The notes: generated from the sequence alone by a model not told the origin. Numbered from the stretch's first letter, positions 8,542 through 18,751 are shown. The stretch: 55,554 bases of DNA from Nitrospirota bacterium (GCA_016194285.1 JACQBZ010000028.1:89320-144873); one strand, 5' to 3'. Translations and numbers: made by a program.

Positions 8542-9663
8542 GTGAGGGGTCAGGGGAAAATGGGTCCTCTTTGGGCCATCATGATCAAGGAATTTATCGA
8601 GATCCGACGGGATCCCCGGACGCTGGGTCTGGTCGTCTTGATGCCGGTCCTGCTTCTGATCCTGTTTGGATTTGCAATTAACCTGGACATCCAGCAGATC
8701 CGCACGGCGGTCTGCGATCAGGACCGCACGTCCGAGTCCCGCGCACTGACCGAGGCCTTTTTCAGTTCCGGTTACTTCAAATCGGTCGACGCGGTGGCCT
8801 GCGGAAGACAGGCGGAGCTGCTGGATCGGGGGAGGGCCAGTGTCTATCTTGAAATCCCGCCCCGGTTTGGAGATCGGGTGAGTTCCGGAATTTCGGCTCC
8901 GATCCAGATTCTTCTGGACGGATCGGATAACAACACCGCCAGCGTGGCGGGAGGTTACGTGGAGCAGGTGCTCCGCGGTTATTCCCCCCACCGGGTTCAC
9001 GGGACCGCCGCTCCCAAAGCAATCGAGGTGGAGAGCCGGATCTGGTTCAATCCGGATTTGAACAGCACCATCTTCATTTCACCCGGGATCGTTGGATTGC
9101 TGATCATGATCATCGGGGTCGCCCTTCCGGCCATGGCGGTGGTGCGGGAACGGGAACTGGGCAACCTGGAGATTCTTCTGTCCAGCCCGGCCCGGCCGTG
9201 GGAAGTGATCCTCGGGAAGATGCTTCCGTACGGGATCATCAGCCTCGTCGTCATCTTCCTGACCGTGCTGACCGGCGTGGTCGTATTTCATGTCCCGTTT
9301 CGCGGGAGCGCGATCCAGTTGTTCGGGCAGACGCTGGTTTTCCTCCTGGCCACACTCGGGATGGGACTCCTGATTTCCACGATCGCCAAGACGCGGGCCG
9401 TGGCCTTTTTCATCAGCCTGCTCAGCACGCTCCTTCCGACCTTCATCCTCTCCGGGTTCATTTTCCCGGTCGAAAGCATGCCGTGGCCGCTTCAAGGCGT
9501 GAGTTTCCTGATTCCATCGACCCATTTCCTGATCATCCTGCGCGCGATCCTGTTGAAGGGGGTCGGGACCGAAGCGGTTTGGCCGCACACGGCGATCCTT
9601 CTGGGTTTCGGCTTGACCGTGATCACGATCAGTATCCGCCGATTCCGGACCCAAATGACCTGA
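8542..9663 (+). CDS. ABC-2 type permease (YbhS-like)
   Basis: 'IKEFIEIRRDPRTLGLVVLMPVLLLILFGFAINLDI', six-TM ABC-2 architecture; true start may be 8560 or 8581. Confidence 0.9.
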   Translation: MRGQGKMGPLWAIMIKEFIEIRRDPRTLGLVVLMPVLLLILFGFAINLDIQQIRTAVCDQDRTSESRALTEAFFSSGYFKSVDAVACGRQAELLDRGRASVYLEIPPRFGDRVSSGISAPIQILLDGSDNNTASVAGGYVEQVLRGYSPHRVHGTAAPKAIEVESRIWFNPDLNSTIFISPGIVGLLIMIIGVALPAMAVVRERELGNLEILLSSPARPWEVILGKMLPYGIISLVVIFLTVLTGVVVFHVPFRGSAIQLFGQTLVFLLATLGMGLLISTIAKTRAVAFFISLLSTLLPTFILSGFIFPVESMPWPLQGVSFLIPSTHFLIILRAILLKGVGTEAVWPHTAILLGFGLTVITISIRRFRTQMT

Positions 9664-9670
9664 GGTTGAC

Positions 9671-10780
9671 GTGATCCAGCGGATTCTCACCATGGCCTGG
9701 AAAGAGGCAAAACAACTTCAGCGGGATCCCCGGCTGTTCCCGATCCTGTTCATCGCGCCAATCATCCAGTTGACCCTTCTGGGATACGGGGCGACCTTCG
9801 ATATCAAGAACCTCTCGATCGCGGTCTGGGATCAGAGCCGGACGGCCGAAAGCCGGGCCTACATCCGGGCCTTCACGCCGACCGAGTACTTCGTCGTAAG
9901 GGAGCCGGTGAACAACTACCGCGAAGCGGTCGACCGGATCGATCGCGGCCGGGCCGTCATCGTCCTCGTCCTCCCCACGGACTTCGGCCGGCGCATCCGA
10001 GGGGAGAGGCCCGTCTCGGTCCAGGCGATTCTGGACGGCAGCAACTCCAACACGGCCCTGATCGGACTAAATTACGTCAACCGGATCACGGAGGCATTTT
10101 CATCCAAGGTTCGTCTGGAAACCGTCGACACACGATCGGGAGTGGATAACCGCTTAAGGGTTTGGTATAACCCGGAACTGCTGAGCAAGAATTATATGAT
10201 CCCGGGCGTCATCGCCGTGCTCCTGATTGTGATTACGAGCATGATGACGGCGCTGGGCATTGTGAAGGAAAAGGAGATCGGGACGCTTGAGCAATTGATC
10301 ATCACGCCGCTTCGGCGGTCGGAACTGATGATCGGAAAGCTGCTGCCGTTCGTGGTGATCGGATTTATCGACATCGGCATCGTTCTGTTATTCGGGATCT
10401 TCTGGTTTGACGTCCCGGTGCGAGGGAGCATCCTGCTTCTGTTTGCGCTGGCGGCGGTCTATATCCTGACGACGCTGGGGCTGGGGCTGTTCGTCTCGAC
10501 GATCTCCAAGACGCAAAACCAGGCCCAGTTGACCATCTTTTTCATCATGCTTCCCATGATGATTCTTTCCGGTTTCGCCTTTCCGATCGCCAACATGCCG
10601 CTCTTTTTCCAGGATCTCTCCTATCTCTCACCGGTCCGGTATTTTCTCGTCATCATCCGGGGCATCTTTTTAAAAGGCGCCGGGATCGACACGCTCTGGC
10701 CGCAGGTCATCCCGCTGGCTGTCCTCGCCGTCGCGATCTTTACCATGAGCGTGCTGCGCTTCCGGAGGACGCTGGGGTGA
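9671..10780 (+). CDS. ABC-2 type permease (YbhR-like), paralogue of the preceding gene
   Basis: 'AWKEAKQLQRDPRLFPILFIAPIIQLTLLGYGATFDIKNLSIAVWDQSRT'. Confidence 0.9.
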   Translation: MIQRILTMAWKEAKQLQRDPRLFPILFIAPIIQLTLLGYGATFDIKNLSIAVWDQSRTAESRAYIRAFTPTEYFVVREPVNNYREAVDRIDRGRAVIVLVLPTDFGRRIRGERPVSVQAILDGSNSNTALIGLNYVNRITEAFSSKVRLETVDTRSGVDNRLRVWYNPELLSKNYMIPGVIAVLLIVITSMMTALGIVKEKEIGTLEQLIITPLRRSELMIGKLLPFVVIGFIDIGIVLLFGIFWFDVPVRGSILLLFALAAVYILTTLGLGLFVSTISKTQNQAQLTIFFIMLPMMILSGFAFPIANMPLFFQDLSYLSPVRYFLVIIRGIFLKGAGIDTLWPQVIPLAVLAVAIFTMSVLRFRRTLG

Positions 10781-10798
10781 CGGACAGAAGAAAAGGCG

Positions 10799-11500
10799 TT
10801 ATTTGAGGCGGCCTTTGGGGGCGTCGGCGACGAGACCTTGCCGGTGGGCGTAGACTGCGGCCTGGATGCGGTTATTCACATGCAGTTTCTTCAAGATATT
10901 CTTGAGATGAATCTTGACGGTATGCTCCGAGATATTCAGCGCATTCCCGATTTCCTTGTTGCTGGCGCCGCCCGCCAGCGTCTGGAGAATATCCTTCTCC
11001 CTTTTCGTCAAAGACTGGTACTCGTTGACCGAATCGGCCTTTGGGGCCGGCTGTTTGGCCATGGCAGAGAATTCGGAAAGCAGTTTGGAGGCCATGTTGT
11101 GCGGAATGACGGCCTCTCCCTTCATCAAGAGGTCGATCGATTTGAGCAGATGATCCGGCTCGACGCTTTTTAGCAGATAGCCCCGCGCGCCGGCCTTGAT
11201 GGCCGCGAAGAGATCCTCGTCCTGTTCCGAAACGGTGAGCATGATGATCCGGGCGTCCGGAAGGTCCTCCCGGATGGCCTTGGTTGCCTCGATGCCGTTG
11301 CAGCCGGGCATCTGCACATCCATCAGGATCACATCGGGAGCCAATTGTTTGGCCAGTTCGATCCCTTCCCGCCCGTCCCGGGCTTCCCCCACCACCTCAA
11401 TTCCGGTTTGCTGCTGGAGCAGATGGATGATTCCCTTCCGAAAGAGGGTGTGATCGTCCACGACGAGAACCTTGATGGGTGGCACGACTCTCGCTTCCAT
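10799..11500 (-). CDS. NarL/FixJ (LuxR) family response regulator
   Basis: REC domain 'VLVVDDHTLFRKGI...VILMDVQMPGCNG' and LuxR HTH 'LTKREKDILQTLAGGASNKEIGNALNISEHTVKIHLKNILKKLHVNNRIQAAV'. Confidence 0.95.
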   Translation of the reverse strand: MEARVVPPIKVLVVDDHTLFRKGIIHLLQQQTGIEVVGEARDGREGIELAKQLAPDVILMDVQMPGCNGIEATKAIREDLPDARIIMLTVSEQDEDLFAAIKAGARGYLLKSVEPDHLLKSIDLLMKGEAVIPHNMASKLLSEFSAMAKQPAPKADSVNEYQSLTKREKDILQTLAGGASNKEIGNALNISEHTVKIHLKNILKKLHVNNRIQAAVYAHRQGLVADAPKGRLK

Positions 11501-12735
11501 TACAATCCGTGGGGGCGGCTGAGGGGGATATCGATCCGGACCGAGGTTCCCTGGCCGGCCGCGGTGGAGATCCGCACCGTGCCGCCGAGATTGGCGGCGC
11601 GTTCTTTCATGATCGACAGGCCCATGCGCTGCTGGGCCGAGTCTTCGGTCGTGCGGAGATCAAAACCGTCGCCGTTGTCCTGAACCGAAATCTGCAGCCC
11701 GGAACTGGTGCTCCGGACTGTAACGGTGGCTTTCCTCGCCCGGGCATGCTTGCGGACATTCGACAGGGATTCCTGGATCATCCGGAAGATCTGGGTCCGG
11801 ACGGAAGGCTCTAAGAGAGGCAGATCGGTATCGCCAATGAGCTCGGTCTGAATCCCGGTCCGCGCGCCGAAGTCCTGACAATATTTTCGAAGGGCGGGTT
11901 CCAGCGCTTCGTCTTCTTTCATCGGAATCCGAAAGTCAATCAGCATGTTCCGAACATCCTGATAGGTGTCCTGGATGACGTTGCGGATTTGATGGAATTC
12001 TTCCAGAACCGGGGCCTTCAGCTCGGATTGAAAGCGGTCTTCGAGAAGCTTCGTCTGCATATTCAGATAGGCCAGCGACTGCGCAATGTTGTCATGAAGC
12101 TCCTGGGCAATAAACCATCGTTCTTCCAGAAGGGCCGATTCTTTGGTTTTGGAATAGAGCTGCGAATTCTCGATCGCCACGCCGATATGGTGACCGATCG
12201 CAATCAGGAGCTGCTGATCCGCATGGGTAAAAGCATGAGACCGTTTTGAATAGAGGGTCAAAATCCCCAACGTCTTCTCGCGCGCACGAAGCGGAACGCT
12301 GATCATCGAACCAAAACGCTCATCTCGGCAGGCCGAACGGCTCAACCGTTCGTCTTTGGAAAGGTCATCCGAGACCACGACCTCTCCCCGGCGGGCGGAA
12401 AGCCCGCAAAGGCAGGCGCCCATGGGTATCCGGTGCTCGTTGTAAATGAAGGACTGGGTGACGCCGCGGCTGGCGCACAGGATCAAGTCCTGGCGGACGG
12501 GGTCCAAGAGGTGAATCGAGCCGATGTCGGCTTCCGTCAACTTCAGGAGCTGTTCCAGTGTGGCATCCAAGGCGGCCGTGAGATGCGGGGACTGACTGAT
12601 CGTGGCCGAGATCGTATTTAAAACGTCGATCTTTTCGTACGGGTCCTTTGCAACGATCCGCGGAATGGTCGGATCACCGCCGGCCTTGGGATGTTGTTTC
12701 GCAGTATGGTGACTCTGGTGACGCGGTTTGCCCAT
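11500..12735 (-). CDS. GAF-domain sensor histidine kinase, NarX/HisKA_3 type
   Basis: GAF region, 'ERWFIAQELHDNIAQSLAYLNMQTKLLE', HATPase 'RMIQESLSNVRKHARARKATVTV...DNGDGFDL'. Confidence 0.92.
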   Translation of the reverse strand: MGKPRHQSHHTAKQHPKAGGDPTIPRIVAKDPYEKIDVLNTISATISQSPHLTAALDATLEQLLKLTEADIGSIHLLDPVRQDLILCASRGVTQSFIYNEHRIPMGACLCGLSARRGEVVVSDDLSKDERLSRSACRDERFGSMISVPLRAREKTLGILTLYSKRSHAFTHADQQLLIAIGHHIGVAIENSQLYSKTKESALLEERWFIAQELHDNIAQSLAYLNMQTKLLEDRFQSELKAPVLEEFHQIRNVIQDTYQDVRNMLIDFRIPMKEDEALEPALRKYCQDFGARTGIQTELIGDTDLPLLEPSVRTQIFRMIQESLSNVRKHARARKATVTVRSTSSGLQISVQDNGDGFDLRTTEDSAQQRMGLSIMKERAANLGGTVRISTAAGQGTSVRIDIPLSRPHGL

Positions 12736-12805
12736 TGCGGATAACCCCGGCCGTTATATTACACCCATTTTAGGGAAAAGCAAAGCGGTTTTTCCCCTCT
12801 ATTAT

Positions 12806-12939
12806 AGGGGCTTGCGTCGCTGGCTATCATCTGTGGGGGCCCGTGCGGCAACACAGAAGACTTGTCCTCCGATGCCCCCACACCCCGCGCTCGGACAGGC
12901 GGAGCCTGATCCTCGCTTCCTCCACCCTTGCTCGCTGGG
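12806..12939. repeat. Dispersed G+C-rich modular repeat, intergenic copy
   Basis: Contains GGGCTTGCGTCG, GGGGGCCCGTGCGGC-N15-TCCTCCGATGCCCCC and terminal TTGCTCGCTGGG; matched blocks recur at 4770-4815 and 28046-28145. Confidence 0.55.
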
Positions 12940-12948
12940 TATCTACAT

Positions 12949-13713
12949 TTATTTCCCGGGTTCGCGCCGCCTCAGGAAAGGTTCGAGAAAGTCGATCGGG
13001 ACCGGGAAGATCGTCGTGGAGCTCTTGTCCCCGGCGATCTCGGTCAAGGTCTGGAGATACCGAAGCTGGATCGCGGCCGGATTCTGGCTCAAAACCGTCG
13101 CGGCCTCGGCCAGTTTCTGCGCGGCCTGGAACTCGCCCTCGGCATGGATCACCTTCGCTCGCCGGGTCCGTTCGGCCTCGGCTTGCTTTGCGATCGCACG
13201 AATCATCTCTTGCGGGAGGTCCAGGTTCTTGACCTCGACGGCTGAGACCTTGACGCCCCAGGGCTCGGTCTGCTGATCGATCACCTGCTGGAGCTTCGCG
13301 TTGATCTCCTCCCGCTTGGACAGCAGATCGTCCAACTGGCTCTGCCCCAGGATGCTCCGGAGTGTCGTCTGCGAGATCTGCGAGGTCGCATAGAGATAGT
13401 CCTCGACCTGAATGATCGCCTTTTGGGTGTCGATCACCCTGAAATAGATGATGGCGTTGACCTTGACCGAGACGTTATCCCGCGTGATCACGTCCTGGGG
13501 CGGGACGTCCATCACGATCGTCCGGAGGCTCACCTTCGCCATGCTCTGGATCCCGGGGATGACGATGATCAGGCCGGGCCCTTTCACCTTCTGGAACCGG
13601 CCCAGGAAAAAAATCACGCCGCGTTCGTATTCCCTGAGGATCTTAAGGGAGATGAACAGGAACAGAAAAACGATAATGATAAGGCCCGGAAGACTGACGA
13701 GTAGCTGAAGCAT
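12949..13713 (-). CDS. SPFH/Band 7 (slipin/stomatin-like) membrane protein
   Basis: '[68 protein letters not shown]'. Confidence 0.95.
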   Translation of the reverse strand: MLQLLVSLPGLIIIVFLFLFISLKILREYERGVIFFLGRFQKVKGPGLIIVIPGIQSMAKVSLRTIVMDVPPQDVITRDNVSVKVNAIIYFRVIDTQKAIIQVEDYLYATSQISQTTLRSILGQSQLDDLLSKREEINAKLQQVIDQQTEPWGVKVSAVEVKNLDLPQEMIRAIAKQAEAERTRRAKVIHAEGEFQAAQKLAEAATVLSQNPAAIQLRYLQTLTEIAGDKSSTTIFPVPIDFLEPFLRRREPGK

Positions 13714-13727
13714 GATTGACCCCCGCT

Positions 13728-15143
13728 TTATTTTTGTGCCCGCCCGCCTGCCTGCCGGTCAGGCAGGTCCGGCAGGCGGGACCGTTTGATATGCAGTTTC
13801 AGTCCCTCGACGCCGGTCACCTCGACCGCCTCGCCCTCCCGGATCGGCTCGGAGCTGACCGCTTCCCAGATCTCTCCCTGGATCCGAATTTGACCTCGGG
13901 GGTTGATCTCGGTCCGGGCGGTTCCCTCGACGCCGATGAAGCCCTCGATTCCGGCGACCGATTTTTGATGACGGCTCTTCCAGGCCATTCCGACCACCCC
14001 CACGAAGAATCCGGCCGTCACAACGGCCGTCGGAAGGATCACCCACAAGGAGATTTGCATCGAGGGCATGTCGGTCTTGACCAGCATCAGCGAGCCCAGC
14101 ACCATCGAGACGACGCCCCCCACCGTCAACAGCCCGTAGCTCGGCACCTTGATCTCGGCGATGAACATCACGACGGCCAGAAGGATCAGGAGCAGGCCGG
14201 CGTAATTGATCGAGAGGGTCTGGAAGGAATAGAAGGCCAGGACGATGCAGATCGCGCCGACCACGCCGGGCAGGATCGCGCCCGGGTTCGACAGTTCGAA
14301 GATCAGCCCGTAAATGCCCAGGAGCATCAGGATGTAGGCGATGTTGGGGTCGCTGAGTGCGTTTAAGATCTCCAACCGGCCGCTCATTCCGACCTTCTTC
14401 ACCACGGCCGATTTCGTTTGGAGGGTGTGCCGTCCCGAGGCCGTTTCAACCGTTCGGCCGTCCACGGCGGTGAGCAGGGCCGGCAGGTCCGGCGCGATCA
14501 GATCGATGATCTTGAGCTTCAAGGCTTCGGTCTCGGTGGCCGAGACGCTCTGGCGCACCGCGTCCTCGGCCCACTGGACGTTGCGGCCGTGTTTATCGGC
14601 GATCGACTTGATATAGGCGGCCGCGTCGTTTTCGACCTTTTTTTTCATTTCTTTATCCATCTCGCCGCCGCCCATCGAAACGGGATGGGCCGCGCCGATG
14701 TTCGTCCCCGGGGACATCGCCGCGATATGGGCCGCCAGCGTGATGAAGACGCCGGCCGAGGCCGCGCGCGCGCCGACGGGCGAGACGTAGACGATGATCG
14801 GCGCCTCGGAGGCGCTCATCTCCTTGATGATCATCCGCATGGAGGTATCGAGCCCGCCGGGCGTGTCCATCCGGATCACCAGCGCTTCGGCATGATCCTT
14901 CGCGGCATCCGCGATCGCCTGAGCCATGTATTCGGCCGCGACCGGATTGATCACGCCTTCATACGTAGCGACATCGACCACGGCGGCCCCGGACGTTTCC
15001 TTTAATTCATCGGCCAGAACGGGACGGGTCTGAAAGGGGATATCCATCACGGATGGAAGCGGGGACAACAGTAAAACGGCTGTTGCGACCATGGACAGGG
15101 AAACGAGCAGGAAGACCGCTCTGATCCGTCGGAAAGCAGACAT
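13728..15143 (-). CDS. NfeD family membrane-bound serine protease (ClpP-class)
   Basis: '[67 protein letters not shown]', polytopic region, OB-fold C-terminus. Confidence 0.93.
   Translation of the reverse strand: MSAFRRIRAVFLLVSLSMVATAVLLLSPLPSVMDIPFQTRPVLADELKETSGAAVVDVATYEGVINPVAAEYMAQAIADAAKDHAEALVIRMDTPGGLDTSMRMIIKEMSASEAPIIVYVSPVGARAASAGVFITLAAHIAAMSPGTNIGAAHPVSMGGGEMDKEMKKKVENDAAAYIKSIADKHGRNVQWAEDAVRQSVSATETEALKLKIIDLIAPDLPALLTAVDGRTVETASGRHTLQTKSAVVKKVGMSGRLEILNALSDPNIAYILMLLGIYGLIFELSNPGAILPGVVGAICIVLAFYSFQTLSINYAGLLLILLAVVMFIAEIKVPSYGLLTVGGVVSMVLGSLMLVKTDMPSMQISLWVILPTAVVTAGFFVGVVGMAWKSRHQKSVAGIEGFIGVEGTARTEINPRGQIRIQGEIWEAVSSEPIREGEAVEVTGVEGLKLHIKRSRLPDLPDRQAGGRAQK
13743..13780. 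repeat. CCCGCCTGCC...GGCAGGCGGG palindromic repeat at the nfeD 3' end
   Basis: CCCGCCTGCCTGCCGGTCAGGCAGGTCCGGCAGGCGGG, translated as part of the C-terminal '[12 protein letters not shown]'. Confidence 0.65.
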
Positions 15144-15469
15144 CTTAAAGCCCTCACGAGAATGAGTATCATAGTCTTTTCCGGATCAGGCTGTCAAGAA
15201 ACGGGGGGAGGGGATTTTATGAAATCCCCAAATACATTCTATAACCCAATGGGGATAGAATACCGGGCTTTGCAGTGAGGCGCAGTGATGTATTTAAATG
15301 TAAAAGAAAGAGCTTTAGATTTCGGGCGGTGTCAGATTAGTGGCATGAACTTTGAGAGTTACACCTACAAAGTGTTAACGCTGGAGATCCGGAAAATTAT
15401 TGATTCCAGAGAAAAAGAGTGTATAGCGGTGCGTGTTAGCCGGCGACCTCATTCTCATAGTTAATGCCT

Positions 15470-16495
15470 TCATGCCACGCAAGCTGGCTTGTGTTGGAGG
15501 AGGCCCTGCTGCCAGTACCACCCGATGGCTTTGCGCATGCCTTCATCGAACGGTGTATATCTCATGCCTAATTCCTTGACCGCTTTGGAACCATCAACGC
15601 GGAGTCCATGGACGACGAGTTCAACGGTATCTCTGCTCATCAACGGTGGGCGGTGCGTCCAACGCGAAGCGAAATCACCGAGATCAGCCAGCAGACGTAT
15701 CGGAAAAACCGGACCAAACGGTGGCCTTTTCGTGCCTGCCAACTGACAGGCCAAACCAAACCATTCCTCCATCGTAACGATTCGCTCAGACAGTATGTAG
15801 CGTTCCCCAATTCGGCCTCGGTCTTTCGCCAGCACGTGCCCTGCTCCTACATCGTCAACATAGACGACGCTAATTGCGCCCTTAAACAAGTATGGGACGC
15901 GACCGTTGAGAACATTGATGATGCTACGGCCTGTCGGCTTGAGATCGCTTGGTCCATAAGCACCGGCAGGGCTAACGATAATAATCGGGAGTCCCTTCTG
16001 CAGATAGAGTATGGCCACCTGTTCTGCCTCGAATTTAGCCCGCTCAGCCGTCGTCAGGAAATAATCACGACGTTTCGTACTTTCAGTCCCCACTTCTCCT
16101 TTGTGCTCACCAATAACAATGGCGGTGCTGGTGTAAATGACTCTATCAACCTTATACTGCAATGTTGCCTCCAGTACGCATCGAGTCCCCTCAATTTCTG
16201 TTTGCATCATCGCCTGTTTGTCTGGGACCCAGAAGTCATAGAGCGCAGCCGCATGATAAAGTGTGTCACATCCCTGTAAAGCTGCCTCAACTGAGGCTCT
16301 ATCGAGGATGTCGCCGTAGGCGATCTCAACCCCCAGCGATGTAAGCGGTTCTATCTTGCTGGTTCGGCGCGCGAGGACGCGCACCCGTTCACCCCGCGCC
16401 ACTAAGGCACGAACAATAGCACCACCAACAAAGCCTGTCCCGCCCGTCACCATAACGGTCATGGGTTCCTCCTTTCCGGCTTGGATAACCTCCAT
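15470..16495 (-). CDS. NAD-dependent epimerase/dihydroflavonol-4-reductase-like protein (HpnA-like)
   Basis: Rossmann 'MVTGGTGFVGGAIVRALVARGERVRVLAR', 'YHAAALYDFW', 'VIYTSTAIVIGE'. Confidence 0.88.
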   Translation of the reverse strand: MEVIQAGKEEPMTVMVTGGTGFVGGAIVRALVARGERVRVLARRTSKIEPLTSLGVEIAYGDILDRASVEAALQGCDTLYHAAALYDFWVPDKQAMMQTEIEGTRCVLEATLQYKVDRVIYTSTAIVIGEHKGEVGTESTKRRDYFLTTAERAKFEAEQVAILYLQKGLPIIIVSPAGAYGPSDLKPTGRSIINVLNGRVPYLFKGAISVVYVDDVGAGHVLAKDRGRIGERYILSERIVTMEEWFGLACQLAGTKRPPFGPVFPIRLLADLGDFASRWTHRPPLMSRDTVELVVHGLRVDGSKAVKELGMRYTPFDEGMRKAIGWYWQQGLLQHKPACVA

Positions 16496-16578
16496 CGCAT
16501 TGCAAAATGACGTAGCATATGATTTGCTGTCCTTAGCCCGAGTTCTTTGGACAGATTCTCCGCATGAGGCCCATGGGT

Positions 16579-16764
16579 TTAGGCAGCCTGAAGCGGTTGT
16601 ACCTGCTCCTGCTCTTTAATCAAATCCAGGAACGTCTGATAGGGCGTGCGGCCCTGACAGCGATACCCGCTATGCGATCGTTCACGATTATAGAACTCCA
16701 GGAACCGGTCCAGATCGGCCTGAAGTTCCTCGACGAAAGTCACCGATAAGATTTTAGACGGCAT
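16579..16764 (-). pseudogene. C-terminal remnant of an IS481/IS3-type transposase
   Basis: 'LQADLDRFLEFYNRERSHSGYRCQGRTPYQTFLDLIKEQ' matches the C-terminal rve/DDE integrase core; no catalytic N-terminal portion present. Confidence 0.8.
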
Positions 16765-16848
16765 TGGGTAATGGCAGACCCGCTGACACGAACCCCCCAG
16801 CCCGCAAGTCCAGACTCGCTTGTTGAGTCAGTGAGCCAAAGATGGTGC

Positions 16849-17226
16849 TCAGGAAGCGCTTGATCTCAGGAAACGGAAGTATCCAAGACCCAGCGCCAAA
16901 AACATCCAGATCGCGACGATAGCCCAACCGAGCGGGTTCATTAACCCGGAGAGTTTGCCGAGTAAAGTTACAATGAAGGCAACAGTGTCGCCGACAAAGA
17001 AAGCGAGGGTGATGCCCTGTAGTGCGTTGCGGTCTGCGCTTCTGTCAAACCAGCATACTAGGCCGATTCCGATGAGGCACGCCCCAACGACTCGTGCCAT
17101 GAGTATTCCATCTGGGTTTAGTGTGACACCGCACAATGACATCACTGCTGCCGGTACCAATACAAACGCGATTCCGAAGGCGAGCGAGATAACGGCTTTC
17201 ACAACCAAAAAGCTACTGAGTTTCAT
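16849..17226 (-). CDS. Small polytopic membrane protein
   Basis: MKLSSFLVVKAVISLAFGIAFVLVPAAVMSLCGVTL..., four TM-like segments; start at 17226 supported by AGGAGATAAACTC upstream. Confidence 0.75.
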   Translation of the reverse strand: MKLSSFLVVKAVISLAFGIAFVLVPAAVMSLCGVTLNPDGILMARVVGACLIGIGLVCWFDRSADRNALQGITLAFFVGDTVAFIVTLLGKLSGLMNPLGWAIVAIWMFLALGLGYFRFLRSSAS

Positions 17227-17297
17227 GAGTTTATCTCCTTTCCTACCTGATCGGCCGGAAAAATCCTGAGAATCATAAGCCGATATCGATTTAAGAA

Positions 17298-18212
17298 TCA
17301 ATTCTTTTTTTCCGTTGCCTCGATCAACTTTTGCGCTTTTTCCCGGGCCCATCGATCCTCGATCAGAAATTCCGGCCGCGGCGTATCCCGAATCAGGGCT
17401 TCGGCAACCTCCCGCGCCTCTTTCCGAGAGTCCCGGCCCAGATCCCAGAGCGCCTCGGCCAGATAGAGCCGGTTAAGAAAGTTATGCGGGCCGATCTCAC
17501 AGGCGCGACGCAGGAACACGACCGCCTCTTTTGTTGAGGCCCAGCCGGTGATGAAGGGAACATACGGCGTCTGATGATACAGCCTTCCCAGGATACGGTA
17601 TCCACCGCCCTCATTGTAATTCGGATCCATCCGACTGCCCGCCATGGCCAGATCGCGAATTTTTGTCGCGGCCCCTTGACGGACCGCTTGAAACTTTCCA
17701 TAGGCTATCGCCCATTCTCCCCAGTTGGCCGATGACCACAGAAAGGTCGCGACCACGTCCGGCGAGTCGCTCATGACCGGTCCCAGATCAACCGGCCCGG
17801 CCTTGTCCATCGATTTCCCCGTCCGCCGGGAAGCCTCCTTCCGGATCAGTCGAAGGGCCTCCTCCCCGATCGCCTTGCCGTCATCAAAGATAGTCTTCTT
17901 CCGTTCGTTGTCATCCGTCCCATATTCTCCCTTGAAGAAAATCGCACGCATCAGGCGCCATCGAACCGCCAATGAATCGGGGGTCATGGCCAGGGCCTGA
18001 CGGTAAACCGCGATCGCTTCATCAATCTCTTTTGAATCGGGGTGAGAATCCTGCGAACCTTCGCCCCGAAGATCCCAGTGACGGTCGCCTTCTTCCATGA
18101 GCGACTGTGGTGATGGTGCGGTTTCTTGAGGGAAAACCGGGGCTGGAAAAAACAGGGCGAGAAATAATAAAGGTATAATATTTTTCTCTTTAAAATGGAG
18201 GATCTCAATCAT
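17298..18212 (-). CDS. TPR-containing periplasmic/lipoprotein-like protein (TRAP-T/TatT component-like)
   Basis: Signal peptide 'IIPLLFLALFFPAPVFPQ', TPR-like 'EIDEAIAVYRQALAMTPDSLAVRWRLMRAIFFKGEY', 'LRRACEIGPHNFLNRLYLAEAL'. Start 18212 preferred over 18341. Confidence 0.75.
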   Translation of the reverse strand: MIEILHFKEKNIIPLLFLALFFPAPVFPQETAPSPQSLMEEGDRHWDLRGEGSQDSHPDSKEIDEAIAVYRQALAMTPDSLAVRWRLMRAIFFKGEYGTDDNERKKTIFDDGKAIGEEALRLIRKEASRRTGKSMDKAGPVDLGPVMSDSPDVVATFLWSSANWGEWAIAYGKFQAVRQGAATKIRDLAMAGSRMDPNYNEGGGYRILGRLYHQTPYVPFITGWASTKEAVVFLRRACEIGPHNFLNRLYLAEALWDLGRDSRKEAREVAEALIRDTPRPEFLIEDRWAREKAQKLIEATEKKN

Positions 18213-18722
18213 GTTCCAAAAACACAAAAGCCTTCCACTGAGCCTCAGCTCAGAAGAAGGCCTGTTCAGGTTTCCCCGCGTGTTGATCGCCTTAGAGGAC
18301 AATGCTGTTCCTTTTATAGAGTCGCCAAGAATGCCGGGCACTTGAAACAGGCAGGAAATTCTGATCCTGTGATCAGTGCCTGACCTCTATAAGAAATATA
18401 TTGAGGGAATACTCAACTTAAAGAAATGACACGGCCCAATAGAATCACACTTTAAGGGTAAAGTCAATTCCTCAAAAGAAGGGGTAGTAGGTTTATAATT
18501 TTTAAAACGTTATCATGAAGACGAGAATTACAATTTGAAATATGGAGTCCGGCCGAATATACCATTGATGCGGACTTCAGGAAGCAACTGTTAACTGAAC
18601 AGGAATAATTTTCGTGTTCACATCGAAATTTTGGGGACATCTCTGAAAGCGCGCCGTTAATCAAGAATGATCAGTGTCCGGCCTTACATTAATCCGATGC
18701 GCGCGCACGAGGCAAAAGCGGT

Positions 18723-18751
18723 TTGACATTCAGGGAAAGGGGTGCCAAAAT
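18723..18751 (+). promoter_or_regulatory. Candidate sigma70 promoter of the radical SAM gene
   Basis: TTGACA (18723-18728), N17, CAAAAT (18746-18751), 10 nt before ATG 18762. Confidence 0.5.

Noticed and set aside
12728-13276. 182-aa plus-strand ORF
   Set aside because: Spans an intergenic repeat and runs antisense to the slipin gene; no domain.
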